From contig DATMRF010000105.1 of NCBI GenBank assembly GCA_035566435.1, positions 62,001-126,000 on the forward strand: a stretch of 64,000 nucleotides of DNA, read 5' to 3'. The DNA comes from DATMRF01 sp035566435 (GTDB lineage: Bacteria; Verrucomicrobiota; Verrucomicrobiia; Limisphaerales; UBA8199). Both the position numbers and the translations under genes were made by a program. The notes beneath the pieces were generated by a model, which searched no databases, was not told where the DNA came from, and saw only the letters and a program-made list of their open reading frames with translations. How positions within the stretch are numbered: position 1 is the stretch's first letter; each line of letters opens with the position of its first letter. Shown here in pieces: positions 1 to 8,405 of the stretch.

Positions 1-1329
1 GGCGTCTTGCCCGCCGATTTCAAAAATAGTATCGACGCGCCCATCGAAATGAAGCGCGCCCGTCGCATGCGCGACGATCTCGTTGACGATGAAAACCGCC
101 TCCTTGCCGTAGCACGAGGTCAGCAGCGAGCCGGCGACCTCCCGGCCGCTGCCGGTCGCTCCGAAGGCGACGACCGGGAATCGGGCGGGCGGACTGTTCG
201 TAAAACAGCGCAGCAGGTCCTGCGCAGCGCCGACGGGGTCGCCCTGGGTTTGACGGTAGGCCTCCCAGAGGACCTCCTGCGAGCTGCCATCCATGGCGAC
301 CAGCTTGGCGCCGGTGGACCCGATGTCGAAGCCGAGGATCAGGCGGCGGACCTCGCCGTTGACTTGCGGCCAGGGACGCGCGGGCATGCGGCGCACTTGA
401 GCAAGGGATTCAACGAGCGCGGGTAGGCGTTCGAGTTTCAATTCGCGAGGCGGCAGCAGCAATTCCTCGAGCGGCGGCAATGTTCCCGGTGCCTCGGTGG
501 CCATCAGTGCGCAGCCGAGGGCTTCAAGGCAGACCGAATCCTCTGTCTCCACCGTGATCAGCTCCAGTTGCTGACGGGCGAGGGCTTCGCCAAAGATCCG
601 CCGCACGCGTGGCGCGCGGCTCACACCGCCCGCCAACAGCACCCGCCGGGGGCTCATCCCGGGCTTCAGCAGAACCAGGACGTTTTCACAAACAGCATCG
701 AACAGTCCTGCCAGAATGCGCGCCCGGTCTTCTCCCTTGTTGGCCAGGTGGGTCATGTCCGTCTTGAGAATGACCGGGCAGCGGCCTGACAGCGGCGCCG
801 GGTTCGGGACGTCGGTGCACAGCCGGCTGGCTTCCTCCACGGTCAGCGAAAAGCGTTCGACCAGTTGGCGGAGGAAGTTGCCGGTACCTTGGGAACAGCG
901 GCTGTTCTCTCGAAACACCGTCAACCCTTTGTCGCGGACTTCCAGAACGGAGAAACCGTGGCTGCCGATATTGACGATGGTGGCGGGCTGATCGCCGAAC
1001 CGGAACTGGTACGCGCGGAGCTGGGCCTGCTTTACTGGAATCCGTGCCAGCTTCACCTGGCCGGCAAAACGCCCGGTGACCGTTGCGCCTCGGACCCTCG
1101 TCCAATCCCACTCCCGCAGCATTTCGAGCAGCACCGGGCCGGGCTTCTTCCCGTGTTCACGAAGTTCCCGGCGGCCCACTCGCAACCCCGTGACGTCGCG
1201 GAGTAGTTCGAGCAGCTTCACCGTCTCGGCGCCAATATCGATGCCGATGAAACGGGCAGGTTCCAGGCCAAAGCCCGGTGGCGGCTCCGATTTTGGGGAG
1301 CTTGCGTTAGTTTGATTCAGGGTCTTCAT
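1..1329 (-). CDS. Acyl-CoA dehydratase activase-like ATPase (BadF/BadG/BcrA/BcrD), 5' part
   Basis: The 443 visible N-terminal residues start at ATG 1329 and the frame runs open off the left edge. The start FIGIDIGAETVKLLELL is an ASKHA phosphate-1 motif. A second copy follows near residue 330 (ILGFDIGSTGAKLVAMDGSS), with GATGSGREV and, at the edge, TIFEIGGQDA, the 2-hydroxyacyl-CoA dehydratase activator signature. Two tandem activase domains are known from the long (>1000 aa) activase proteins that may also carry the dehydratase/DUF2229 part, so most of the gene is probably outside the window. Family members use ATP to push an electron into a [4Fe-4S] dehydratase or reductase partner. The Fe-S cysteines and the substrate cannot be judged from this fragment. 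The next gene to the right is 0.9 kb away. Confidence 0.85.
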   Translation of the reverse strand, partial: MKTLNQTNASSPKSEPPPGFGLEPARFIGIDIGAETVKLLELLRDVTGLRVGRRELREHGKKPGPVLLEMLREWDWTRVRGATVTGRFAGQVKLARIPVKQAQLRAYQFRFGDQPATIVNIGSHGFSVLEVRDKGLTVFRENSRCSQGTGNFLRQLVERFSLTVEEASRLCTDVPNPAPLSGRCPVILKTDMTHLANKGEDRARILAGLFDAVCENVLVLLKPGMSPRRVLLAGGVSRAPRVRRIFGEALARQQLELITVETEDSVCLEALGCALMATEAPGTLPPLEELLLPPRELKLERLPALVESLAQVRRMPARPWPQVNGEVRRLILGFDIGSTGAKLVAMDGSSQEVLWEAYRQTQGDPVGAAQDLLRCFTNSPPARFPVVAFGATGSGREVAGSLLTSCYGKEAVFIVNEIVAHATGALHFDGRVDTIFEIGGQDA

Positions 1330-2216
1330 GAGCGAGCAGCCCAGGCTTCGGCTGCTCTGCCGCTTCCGCCGGTATTCTGAGCAGGTTCGGGTTGAACTTC
1401 AACACCGCAAAATCGGAGCGGGAACGGCCACGTCCCCGTCATTTCCCGCGAATCGAGCCAAGATGGGGACATGGCCTTCCCCGCTCCTGGCCCGTGTGAT
1501 TGGTAATTGCGCTCACTCATGGGTCGCGTTGCGTCCGAAAGCGAACGTTGCCGAGACCGCCGCGTGGTCCGAAGGCGACTGCGGAGGCTGGGTTCTCAAG
1601 CTTCTTCATGACTCATTTCCTTCCGTTTCGGCGGGGCTATTATGCCGCCCGCACCGGCCCCGCTCGCGCCGATGATGGCGAATCTGATCGGTGGCGTTTA
1701 TACCAAGGGGGCAACGACACCGTTAATCGAAAAAATTGTCGGTCCATCAGGAAAACTGGGACTTGGGGAAAATCGAGGCTGCAACCTGGACCGAGGATTC
1801 GGGCCCGAGCATGGTCTGGGGCGCCTCAGGTTCAAGTTACGATTCCCCAGCGCGCTACAAAGCCGCTGCGGTATTGTGCTGGCTGGACGGAAGGACCAGC
1901 CGTAGGATTCACTCAACTCAAACCCATGGCTTGCGGGCCGACAACCTCACTTGCCAATGCCAGAACCAGTTCAAATTCACGTTCTGGTTCTTCTATACCG
2001 CCGCCATCTGCGACGACCTGGGTCTACCCAACTTCAAGACCTTGGGCCGGTATGCATAGCGAAGGCTGCACCGATGTAAGGAGCAGGCTGCACTCCAACG
2101 CGAGAGCCCCTCTCCTGAGAATCCGGCCCCTCCTTCGCCTGGACCTTGCGCTGAGCCTTCACGCAACGAACGGCCAAGTTGAGAATCGAGAGGGAGCCAA
2201 CCATAGCGATAGACGA
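1330..2216. other. Gene-poor gap with one palindromic repeat
   Basis: I recognise no gene in these 887 bases. Short open frames exist on both strands (for example 1736-2059 on the plus strand), but their translations are Arg/Ser/Pro-rich or low in motifs and resemble no family I know. The left part holds a copy of the GGGGAC...GTCCCC palindromic element (1415-1488). The remainder could be a decayed gene or the promoter region of the leftward activase gene. Confidence 0.5.
1415..1488. repeat. Palindromic element, copy A of four
   Basis: The left arm reads GGAGCGGGAACGGCCACGTC and the right arm TGGGGACATGGCCTTCCCCG. The arms are inverted copies separated by about 25 bases, and each contains its own small GGGAAC/GTCCCC-type hairpin. 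This copy is the most diverged of the four (others at 3816, 15163 and 59761). The sequence just left of it shares the word CAACACCGCAA with the flank of the rhomboid copy at 3816. Confidence 0.7.
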
Positions 2217-3428
2217 TCAGTCTAACTGGATACGCTGGTGGGCCGTCCAGGAATCCCAGTGGCCGAAGCGGTCGCGCGGGATCTCTGAGTTCTCGGGGTA
2301 AACGAGATAGACGGCGTTGCGGGAGCAGGACCAGGCGTAAATGAGATTGTTGCGAGGAAAGGTTTTCCTGACGTTTTTGGAAGTGCCCGGGTCGTTGATG
2401 ATGGGGTCGCCTTCTTCAGTAAAGCCGACCAGCACGACCAGGTGGCCATTGGGACCGGGACCCTTCCCGCGCAGCCGGTCATAGTCGAGCGAGAGGCCGA
2501 CGGGCATTCCGGTGGCAATCCATTCCTCCAGTTCGGCGACGTCGCTCATCCGGGTAACGTAAGCCCGCATCCCGTGCGGGGAGCCGGCATACGCCATGTT
2601 GAAAGCCCAGTTCCCGGTGCCTTTCCACTTGGCGTCATAGATGGCGCTGGCGATCTCGGGCACATCGCGGTCGAGGTCCTGTCGTTTGAGGTCCTTCGCC
2701 CAAAAGTTCATGAGCATCGAGACCGTGGTTGGGCTGCAGAGAACCTTGCCGTTGGGATAGCTCATTTGGCTGCGCTCCAGCACCGGCAGCAGCCGGTCCC
2801 ACGCGGCGCGATTCGGCGCGATCGGGGCAGGGGAGGCGCTGGTGTCGGTAAGAGACAAGCCGAGGAATTTCAGCTTGGGAAGCAGCAAGTCGTCGCCGCC
2901 AAGCGTCAGGCGCACCTGGAAGCGGACGCTCGGACGATTCAAAGTGAGGGTGTCGGTGGAGACAGTTCCGTCATCGTCTCTCTGGCCGGGAACGCTTTCG
3001 CGAGGATAGCGGGCGGGGTCGCTCGACCACAGACCCATCTTGTAGTACTTCGTCGTGTTGGCTGGGTAGAGCGCGCGCGCTTCGACTCGCAGGTAAGCGC
3101 CATCGGGGGTGTCCGCGTTCCATGAGGCGATGAGTTCGTTCCAGTTGATGCGGGCCACGAGTACAGGTGAGGTGAGCACGAGCTCACCCGGTTTAGGGCC
3201 GCGGGATTTCTCGAAGGCCGAAAAATGGTTGAATCCGATGAACTGGTTGCCGCGGGCGTCGAAAGCCGAGGCGTTCAAGTTGGGCAGACACGCACAGGCG
3301 AGCATGAGGCCAAGTGCCAGCCTGCGCCAGTTGTTCAGCGGCGCGACGGTTTGCCGCGGTGGGCACATCTGTGGGTCAACTGCTGTTCTTGGGTTCATTT
3401 GCCGCATAGGATTATGCCGGGGCAGCAA
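2217..3428 (-). CDS. Secreted C39-like cysteine peptidase domain protein
   Basis: A 403-residue protein with a hydrophobic stretch at residues 37-55 (RRLALGLMLACACLPNLNASA) that looks like a signal peptide. The first ATG is kept, but Met8, Met11 or Met21 could be the true start. Residues 60-200 form an N-terminal domain I do not recognise. Residues 215-385 match the Peptidase_C39_2 papain-like fold: catalytic Cys231 in GKVLCSPTTVSM, His329 in GHLVVLVGF, and Asn345/Asp346 in IINDP. Stand-alone members are predicted exported peptidases of unknown substrate. It is a single leftward gene with 87 bp to the rhomboid gene. Confidence 0.75.
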   Translation of the reverse strand: MLPRHNPMRQMNPRTAVDPQMCPPRQTVAPLNNWRRLALGLMLACACLPNLNASAFDARGNQFIGFNHFSAFEKSRGPKPGELVLTSPVLVARINWNELIASWNADTPDGAYLRVEARALYPANTTKYYKMGLWSSDPARYPRESVPGQRDDDGTVSTDTLTLNRPSVRFQVRLTLGGDDLLLPKLKFLGLSLTDTSASPAPIAPNRAAWDRLLPVLERSQMSYPNGKVLCSPTTVSMLMNFWAKDLKRQDLDRDVPEIASAIYDAKWKGTGNWAFNMAYAGSPHGMRAYVTRMSDVAELEEWIATGMPVGLSLDYDRLRGKGPGPNGHLVVLVGFTEEGDPIINDPGTSKNVRKTFPRNNLIYAWSCSRNAVYLVYPENSEIPRDRFGHWDSWTAHQRIQLD

Positions 3429-3515
3429 GGGAAAAGCGACAGTAATCTTGACGGGAAATGGGGAGAGGGAATCGAGAATTGAGGACTGAAAAGTTGAAAT
3501 TGTTGAAGAGAGGCT

Positions 3516-4553
3516 CTATCGGTGGCGCAGAGCGAGCCACCAGGGCCAGAGGACGAGGAGGATAAACAGGAAGCCGCCGAGAAGGTTGGTTTTCGTTTGT
3601 CGTGCCAGACAAGGGACCAGTTTCAAGAGGCCACCCAGAAGAATTCCGGCGACGAAGCCGCCCGCATGCGCCATCACATCCGTGCCGGGAGCAAGTCCCA
3701 GCAAAACGAACAGCAGCACTGCCGCCAGAACGCCCGTGACGACGTGTTTCGCCGTGCCAACAGTGCGATGGGGGCGACCGGAACGTGTCAACACCGCAAT
3801 TCGCGTGCTTATATTGGGGCGGGGACGGCCACGTCCCCGGGTGAGCCTACCGGATTCGAATTCCGTACGGTCGTCACCCTCCCCGCCCCGGCGTAGAGGG
3901 CTGAGTTCGGGGACATGGCCGTCCCCGCCCCGACGCAGCGGCAGGGATTGTATGGCGAGGAGGCCTAGTGCGCCCATGACCATGCCCGAGGCGCCGAGGC
4001 TAAGATGCGAGGCAGGGGACAACAGCCAGACCACCAGGTTGCCGCCAGCTCCAGCCAGGTAAGCCGCCAGAAGGCCCGCGCCGGTGCCATAGCGCGCCAT
4101 GGTCAAGCCTAGCAGCACCAACCCAATCACGGCGTTGCTGGCCAGATGAGCGAGGTCAGCATGGAGCCAGACAGCAGTGAAAAGACGCCACCATTGGCCA
4201 CGGCTCGCGGCCACGGAGTCCATGAGCCCGGCGGAGCGCAGGTCTGTCTGGGCGTCAACCCAATAGAAGAATGCCAGCAGCACTGCCCACGCCAGGCTGC
4301 CCCAATCGAACAGCACACCCTGCTGAAACAGCTCCCGCCTCCACGGCCAGCGGCGGTTTTCGACTCGGTAAAGGTGGAGCGCTTCCTGCGCGGTCTGGTG
4401 ATCTTTGGCTGGGACGAGTAGTCCCCAAGCGGCGGTTTCCTCAGAGCAATCGATGACCGGTTCAATGCCTTGGCTTAGGAGCACAAGGCTCCAATCCATG
4501 GCTTCTCGGCGCGAACGCGCGGGGATGCGGGCTGTTTCCGTTTCGGTTTCCAT
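3516..4553 (-). CDS. Rhomboid family intramembrane serine protease with a repeat-encoded insert
   Basis: A 345-residue membrane protein. Residues 15-65 form a soluble N-terminal segment of the type often found before bacterial rhomboid domains. The core carries FTAVWLHADLAHLASN (residues 125-140), the catalytic serine motif GASG with Ser189, and the catalytic histidine His296 in MAHAGGFVAG. Rhomboids cleave transmembrane substrates inside the bilayer. Residues 205-252 do not belong to the fold: they are Arg/Gly/Pro-rich (LPLRRGGDGHVPELSPLRRG onward) and are encoded exactly by palindromic repeat copy B. They fall in the loop between two transmembrane segments, and the frame stays open, so the gene may still work. 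Confidence 0.88.
   Translation of the reverse strand: METETETARIPARSRREAMDWSLVLLSQGIEPVIDCSEETAAWGLLVPAKDHQTAQEALHLYRVENRRWPWRRELFQQGVLFDWGSLAWAVLLAFFYWVDAQTDLRSAGLMDSVAASRGQWWRLFTAVWLHADLAHLASNAVIGLVLLGLTMARYGTGAGLLAAYLAGAGGNLVVWLLSPASHLSLGASGMVMGALGLLAIQSLPLRRGGDGHVPELSPLRRGGEGDDRTEFESGRLTRGRGRPRPNISTRIAVLTRSGRPHRTVGTAKHVVTGVLAAVLLFVLLGLAPGTDVMAHAGGFVAGILLGGLLKLVPCLARQTKTNLLGGFLFILLVLWPWWLALRHR
3816..3932. repeat. Palindromic element, copy B, inside the rhomboid gene
   Basis: The left arm (3816-3840) contains GGGGACGGCCACGTCCCC and the right arm (3908-3932) contains GGGGACATGGCCGTCCCC. The arms are inverted copies of about 24 bases with one mismatch, around a 67-base middle. The element lies entirely inside the rhomboid reading frame and keeps the frame open. 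Confidence 0.85.
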
Positions 4554-4599
4554 CCTGGTGGAAATGACCCCGGAAACAGAGGGCTGTCAAGGCGGACAG

Positions 4600-5211
4600 C
4601 TACGGCAAAGCCGCTTCTTTTTGGTGGTATTGCTTGTCTTCAGGCTGGGTCGGTCTGATTAGCAGAAAACCCAGATTCGCCTTGATCCAGGGGCCGGTCA
4701 GGGATTTTTCGAAAACGACTTCCTGGGCGGTGTGCCAGGTTGGGAAGTAATTCGCCCCATAAACATCGTTCTGGAAATTCTCCATCGCCCGGACCTCCGT
4801 TGGGGTGAAATAGCGCGCGTTCAGTAAAGCCAACACCGCTAACAACATGCAGCTACACCGGATTATCCCCGAGCCCATGCCCAAATAATACTCGCTCCGT
4901 CCAAAAATGTCGCTTCCGATGAGTTTTCCCCCTAACTGATGCTTGAAAAGGGCGAACAGGCCCAGAATTACAAGCGCACCAATCGCATAAACGAAAAGGA
5001 AGGAAGCCAGCAGGCTAAAAGGGCTGGATTGGGCCAACCAATGCCCGACCGGGTCATAAAGCAGCGCACAGCCAACGATTACCGCCAGCCATTTAACGAG
5101 GTTCATCAGTTCCTCGGACATCCCGTGCTTCCGGCCCGTCAACAGCCCGAGCGCCAGAACGCCCAAGACGACCACATCGAACAGATTTATCGGCAAACTA
5201 TTGAGATTCAT
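4600..5211 (-). CDS. CvpA family membrane protein
   Basis: The start is set at MNLNSLPINLFDVVVLG, because the eight codons upstream (to 5235) add only a charged leader. The protein is about 203 residues. It has the CvpA pattern: LFDVVVLGVLALGLLTGRKH then three further hydrophobic segments (residues 28-45, 55-80 and 100-125) and a soluble C-terminus ending in charged residues. CvpA is an inner-membrane protein linked to colicin V production in E. coli and to envelope homeostasis elsewhere; its molecular role is unsettled. It lies 46 bp upstream of the rhomboid gene on the same strand and could be cotranscribed with it. Confidence 0.8.
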   Translation of the reverse strand: MNLNSLPINLFDVVVLGVLALGLLTGRKHGMSEELMNLVKWLAVIVGCALLYDPVGHWLAQSSPFSLLASFLFVYAIGALVILGLFALFKHQLGGKLIGSDIFGRSEYYLGMGSGIIRCSCMLLAVLALLNARYFTPTEVRAMENFQNDVYGANYFPTWHTAQEVVFEKSLTGPWIKANLGFLLIRPTQPEDKQYHQKEAALP

Positions 5212-5391
5212 GTGTCTAGGCCGTTCCGGCACCACTTCTCATGTGCAAGAATGCCATAAGTACCTAGCAGCCAGTTCCATGCCAAAAACTGCCCCCCCCG
5301 GGGGGTGGAAGAGCGGGGGTGCGCAGTGTCAAGTGTCAGGGGTCAGGTTGCGGGAGGGCTCGCGGGAACCCTCGCCCTCCCAAGGCCTGCC

Positions 5392-7122
5392 TCAGTGGGA
5401 AAGCGCCGTCAGCCAGGAACGGATCGCGGCCGCCTGCGGATTACGCGGGTCGGTCTCGAGGACCTTCAAGTAGTGCGAGCGGGCTTTGTCCGGTTGCTGT
5501 AATTGCTGAGCGTAAAGGTTACCCAAGGCGAGGTGAGCGCGACCGTCATTCGGGTAGGCAGTGATGTCCTTTTCCAACTCGTTGGCGGCGTCGAGCAGGT
5601 AGTTCGCCTGTTTAAGCACTAGAGCGAAGTTGTAGCGTGCATCGCTCGACTCCGGACGCAGCGCAAGGGCGTTTTCATAAATGCTCAACGCCAGCGGCAG
5701 ATTCCGAACCTGCGTAGCCGCCAATGCAAGATTGTAATCTGCGTCGAAAAAGCTTGGGTCCAACTGGAGTGCCCGCCGATAGGAAGCGATTGCTTCCGCC
5801 TGCCGCTGAGCCTGGTGGGCCTGCACTCCCTGGGCAAAAGCACGCTCTGCTTCCGAGCGATCGCCTGGATTTGGTTGGGTGGGCGCCCGATAACGATAGC
5901 GGGGGAATCTCGAGTCCGGCGCATTCAGTGGCAGCAAGGCGGGCGTTTCGGCGGGTTGAGCCGGGGAGGGTGGGGCGGCAGCCACAGGTCCTGGGACGTC
6001 CTGCGCCGTCTTGAGGACCGGCTCAGCTGACAAATGGACCACTTCGATTTCATTTGCGGGAACTGTCGGTGGGGGCGACACCGGCTTCACCGCAGCCGCG
6101 GGGGGTGCCGGCTTCGACCCGATGGGCGGCGATTCAGTTCGCGTGGCCATGGCCGTCCGCGCAAAATCTGTTCTGGTAACGTTTGGCATACCGGAGATCC
6201 GCGCGGTTTCGGTGGGGGCTGGTTTGAGAGCGGTCAAGCTGGTACGGACTTGCGACGGGGACGCACTTGATGAAGAATGCACAGAAGCTGTCGCTTCCGG
6301 TGTCGGGCCAGCGGCAGCCACCGGACCTTGGTAAGGAGCCAGCTCCAGCTCCAGTCGGGCTACGACTGCTTTAACCGCCTCGGAGTTTTCGGGAGTCGGT
6401 TTCAAAGCGAGATACTCCCGGTATTTGTCTAAAGCGGCTTGCCGCTGACCCAGGTACTGCTGCTCAACAATCGCCAGGTTGAGCAGGGCGGGGTGGTAAT
6501 CCGGCTGGGACTTTAGAGCTTGGGAAAAGAACTGCTTGGCGTCACCTGGCTGTCCGCGCTGCAGTCGAACCAATCCGAGCCCCGTCAGGGCTTCCGGGTT
6601 TTGCGGGCTCAGGCGAAGCCCCTCGCCAAAGCTTTTTTCCGCAGACGCCAGTTGGCCGGCGCGCAGGTGGGTGGCAGCGGACTGGCCCTGACGCAACTGC
6701 GTCAGGCCGAGCTTGAGCCAGCCGTCGGCGGAGTTTGGCCGCCGGAGCGTATAAGTGATCAATTCGCTCTTCGCCTGCTCGAATCTCCCCTGGTCGAGCG
6801 CCAGGCAACCGAGATTATAGCGGGCTTCGGCGAGGTCAGGGTTGAGCGCCACCGCTTTTTGATAAGCTTTTTCGGCTTCGGCGAGCTGGCCGGCCTCATG
6901 GCAGGCCAGCCCAAGGTAATTGTAGGCCTGCGCGTTGGTGCCGCCGAGCAGGAGCGTGGCCGTCTTGAGCTTCTCGATGGCCTCAAGGTATTTTCCTTGT
7001 TCAAGCAGCTTCTTGCCACGCAGTAAAGCTCGTGGGCCGGGCGGAGTGCACCCGGCAAAGAGCGTGACAGCGGCCAGAAAAAATATGAGAATTTTTCCCG
7101 CCTGATTTTTGATGGTCAGCAT
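5392..7122 (-). CDS. TPR-repeat lipoprotein
   Basis: The chosen start gives MLTIKNQAGKILIFFLAAVT followed by the lipobox LFAGC, so the mature protein should be an acylated lipoprotein; ATG 7140 is an alternative. Two blocks of tetratricopeptide repeats are visible. The first lies at about residues 30-230 (AYNYLGLACHEAGQLAEAEK, ARYNLGCLALDQGRFEQAKS). The second lies in the last 150 residues (ADYNLALAATQVRNLPLALS, ARYNFALVLKQANYLLDAAN). A Pro/Ala/Thr-rich linker of about 170 residues joins them. TPR arrays bind partner proteins, so a scaffold role at the envelope is likely, but the partner is unknown. A divergent gene starts about 85 bp to the right. Confidence 0.85.
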   Translation of the reverse strand: MLTIKNQAGKILIFFLAAVTLFAGCTPPGPRALLRGKKLLEQGKYLEAIEKLKTATLLLGGTNAQAYNYLGLACHEAGQLAEAEKAYQKAVALNPDLAEARYNLGCLALDQGRFEQAKSELITYTLRRPNSADGWLKLGLTQLRQGQSAATHLRAGQLASAEKSFGEGLRLSPQNPEALTGLGLVRLQRGQPGDAKQFFSQALKSQPDYHPALLNLAIVEQQYLGQRQAALDKYREYLALKPTPENSEAVKAVVARLELELAPYQGPVAAAGPTPEATASVHSSSSASPSQVRTSLTALKPAPTETARISGMPNVTRTDFARTAMATRTESPPIGSKPAPPAAAVKPVSPPPTVPANEIEVVHLSAEPVLKTAQDVPGPVAAAPPSPAQPAETPALLPLNAPDSRFPRYRYRAPTQPNPGDRSEAERAFAQGVQAHQAQRQAEAIASYRRALQLDPSFFDADYNLALAATQVRNLPLALSIYENALALRPESSDARYNFALVLKQANYLLDAANELEKDITAYPNDGRAHLALGNLYAQQLQQPDKARSHYLKVLETDPRNPQAAAIRSWLTALSH

Positions 7123-7206
7123 CGATTGTGGTGGTAACATCCTCACTCCGAAGTGTCAAGAAACGCACAACGCGGCGGACCCGCAACCGAAGAACTTCAA
7201 CCGCGG

Positions 7207-8334
7207 ATGGCGCGGATCCTGCGGATTTGTCTGCGTTCAGTTTTCATTTCTCATTGCTCAATCTTAAATTTTCAGTTCACCCCTGCACCGTCCGCCATCC
7301 TGCGCTTTACCTGGTTATTCTTGTGCCTGCTGAGCTTGTGCCTCTTCGCCCACGCCGCCGAGCCGCTCTCATCGACGAGCACCACCAACGGCCCCCGCCC
7401 CCGCGTCGTCGTCATCAGCGACCCTCAGGCCACCGAGGCTTTCTGCGCGCGACCGGACATTGTCCGCACACTAGTCGAGCGCGGCATCACTCATCTTACC
7501 GGGAAAGCAACCGTCCCGGCGGCCTGGCGCAGCCTGGTAAGCACGCAAGATACCGTCGGCATTAAGGTCTTCTCCCTGCCCGGCCCGAACAGCGGCACCC
7601 GCCCCGCCGTGGTTGCGGCGGTCGTCCAAGGTCTCCTCGCCGCCGGTTTGCCGCCGAAGCACATCATCGTTTGGGATAAGCAAGCCACTGACTTGCGTCT
7701 TGCGGGCTTTTTCGACCTGGCGGACCGCTACGGTATTCGCGTCGCCGGCAGCGCCCAGGCTGGCTATGACCGCACAAATGCCTACGATTCTGCGTTCATT
7801 GGCAACCTGGTCTGGGGCGATTCCGAATTCGGGAAGGAGGGCCCCGGTGTCGGCCGAAAATCCTTTGTGTCACGGCTCGTAACCCGGCAGATGACCAGGA
7901 TCATCAATGTCACTCCGCTGCTGAACCATAACCTTGCCGGCGTGTCCGGCAACCTGTACAGCCTGGCGGTCGGCAGCGTGGATAACGTGGCGCGCTTCGA
8001 GTCTGATGCGGGCCGGCTGGCGACCGCCATACCGGAAATCTATGCCATGGCGCCGCTGAGCGACCACGTCGTGCTCAACATCGTCGATGCTTTGCTCTGC
8101 CAGTACGAAGGCAGCGAACGTAGCCTGCTCCACTACTCGGCGACATTGAACGAGGTCCGCTTCAGCCGCGACCCGGTCGCGCTCGATGTGCTCTCGCTCC
8201 AGGACCTTGACCGGCAGCGCAAGGCCGCCGGAGCCTCCTCACCCAAACCAAACCTCGATCTCTATAACAATGCCGCCCTGCTGGAGCTCGGCGTGAGTGA
8301 TCTGAAACGAATCGACGTGGAACGAGTGCCCTAA
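7207..8334 (+). CDS. DUF362 domain secreted protein
   Basis: The DUF362 region covers nearly the whole protein: DTVGIKVFSLPGPNSGTRP, VVQGLLAAGLPPKHIIVWDK, INVTPLLNHNLAGVSGNLYS, and LNIVDALLCQYEGSE. DUF362 domains occur alone or beside ferredoxin domains; their function is unknown. No Cys-rich Fe-S motif is visible here. The N-terminus is uncertain. ATG 7207 is used, with a possible GTG at 7153. The hydrophobic segment FTWLFLCLLSLCLFAHAAEP looks like a signal peptide, but the bases before it (7195-7290) resemble the low-complexity junk seen in other gaps of the window, so the real start may lie nearer 7300. The gene is followed 71 bp later by another secreted protein gene on the same strand. 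Confidence 0.75.
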   Translation: MARILRICLRSVFISHCSILNFQFTPAPSAILRFTWLFLCLLSLCLFAHAAEPLSSTSTTNGPRPRVVVISDPQATEAFCARPDIVRTLVERGITHLTGKATVPAAWRSLVSTQDTVGIKVFSLPGPNSGTRPAVVAAVVQGLLAAGLPPKHIIVWDKQATDLRLAGFFDLADRYGIRVAGSAQAGYDRTNAYDSAFIGNLVWGDSEFGKEGPGVGRKSFVSRLVTRQMTRIINVTPLLNHNLAGVSGNLYSLAVGSVDNVARFESDAGRLATAIPEIYAMAPLSDHVVLNIVDALLCQYEGSERSLLHYSATLNEVRFSRDPVALDVLSLQDLDRQRKAAGASSPKPNLDLYNNAALLELGVSDLKRIDVERVP

Positions 8335-8405
8335 CAGAGCGCGCAATCCGCTACGAATCGCCGTCATCTCCAAGAAACCGCTTGGCACACACGATTAGGC
8401 TCCTT

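Noticed and set aside
1736..2059. A 107-residue plus-strand ORF in the first gap
   Set aside because: No recognisable motif, no ribosome-binding site, and overlapping open frames in the other phases; insufficient evidence.
5281..5310. The CCCCCCCCGGGGGG run as a terminator of the TPR lipoprotein or CvpA gene
   Set aside because: It lacks a T-run on either side, and its position downstream of the leftward lipoprotein gene but upstream of CvpA makes it only a possible structure.
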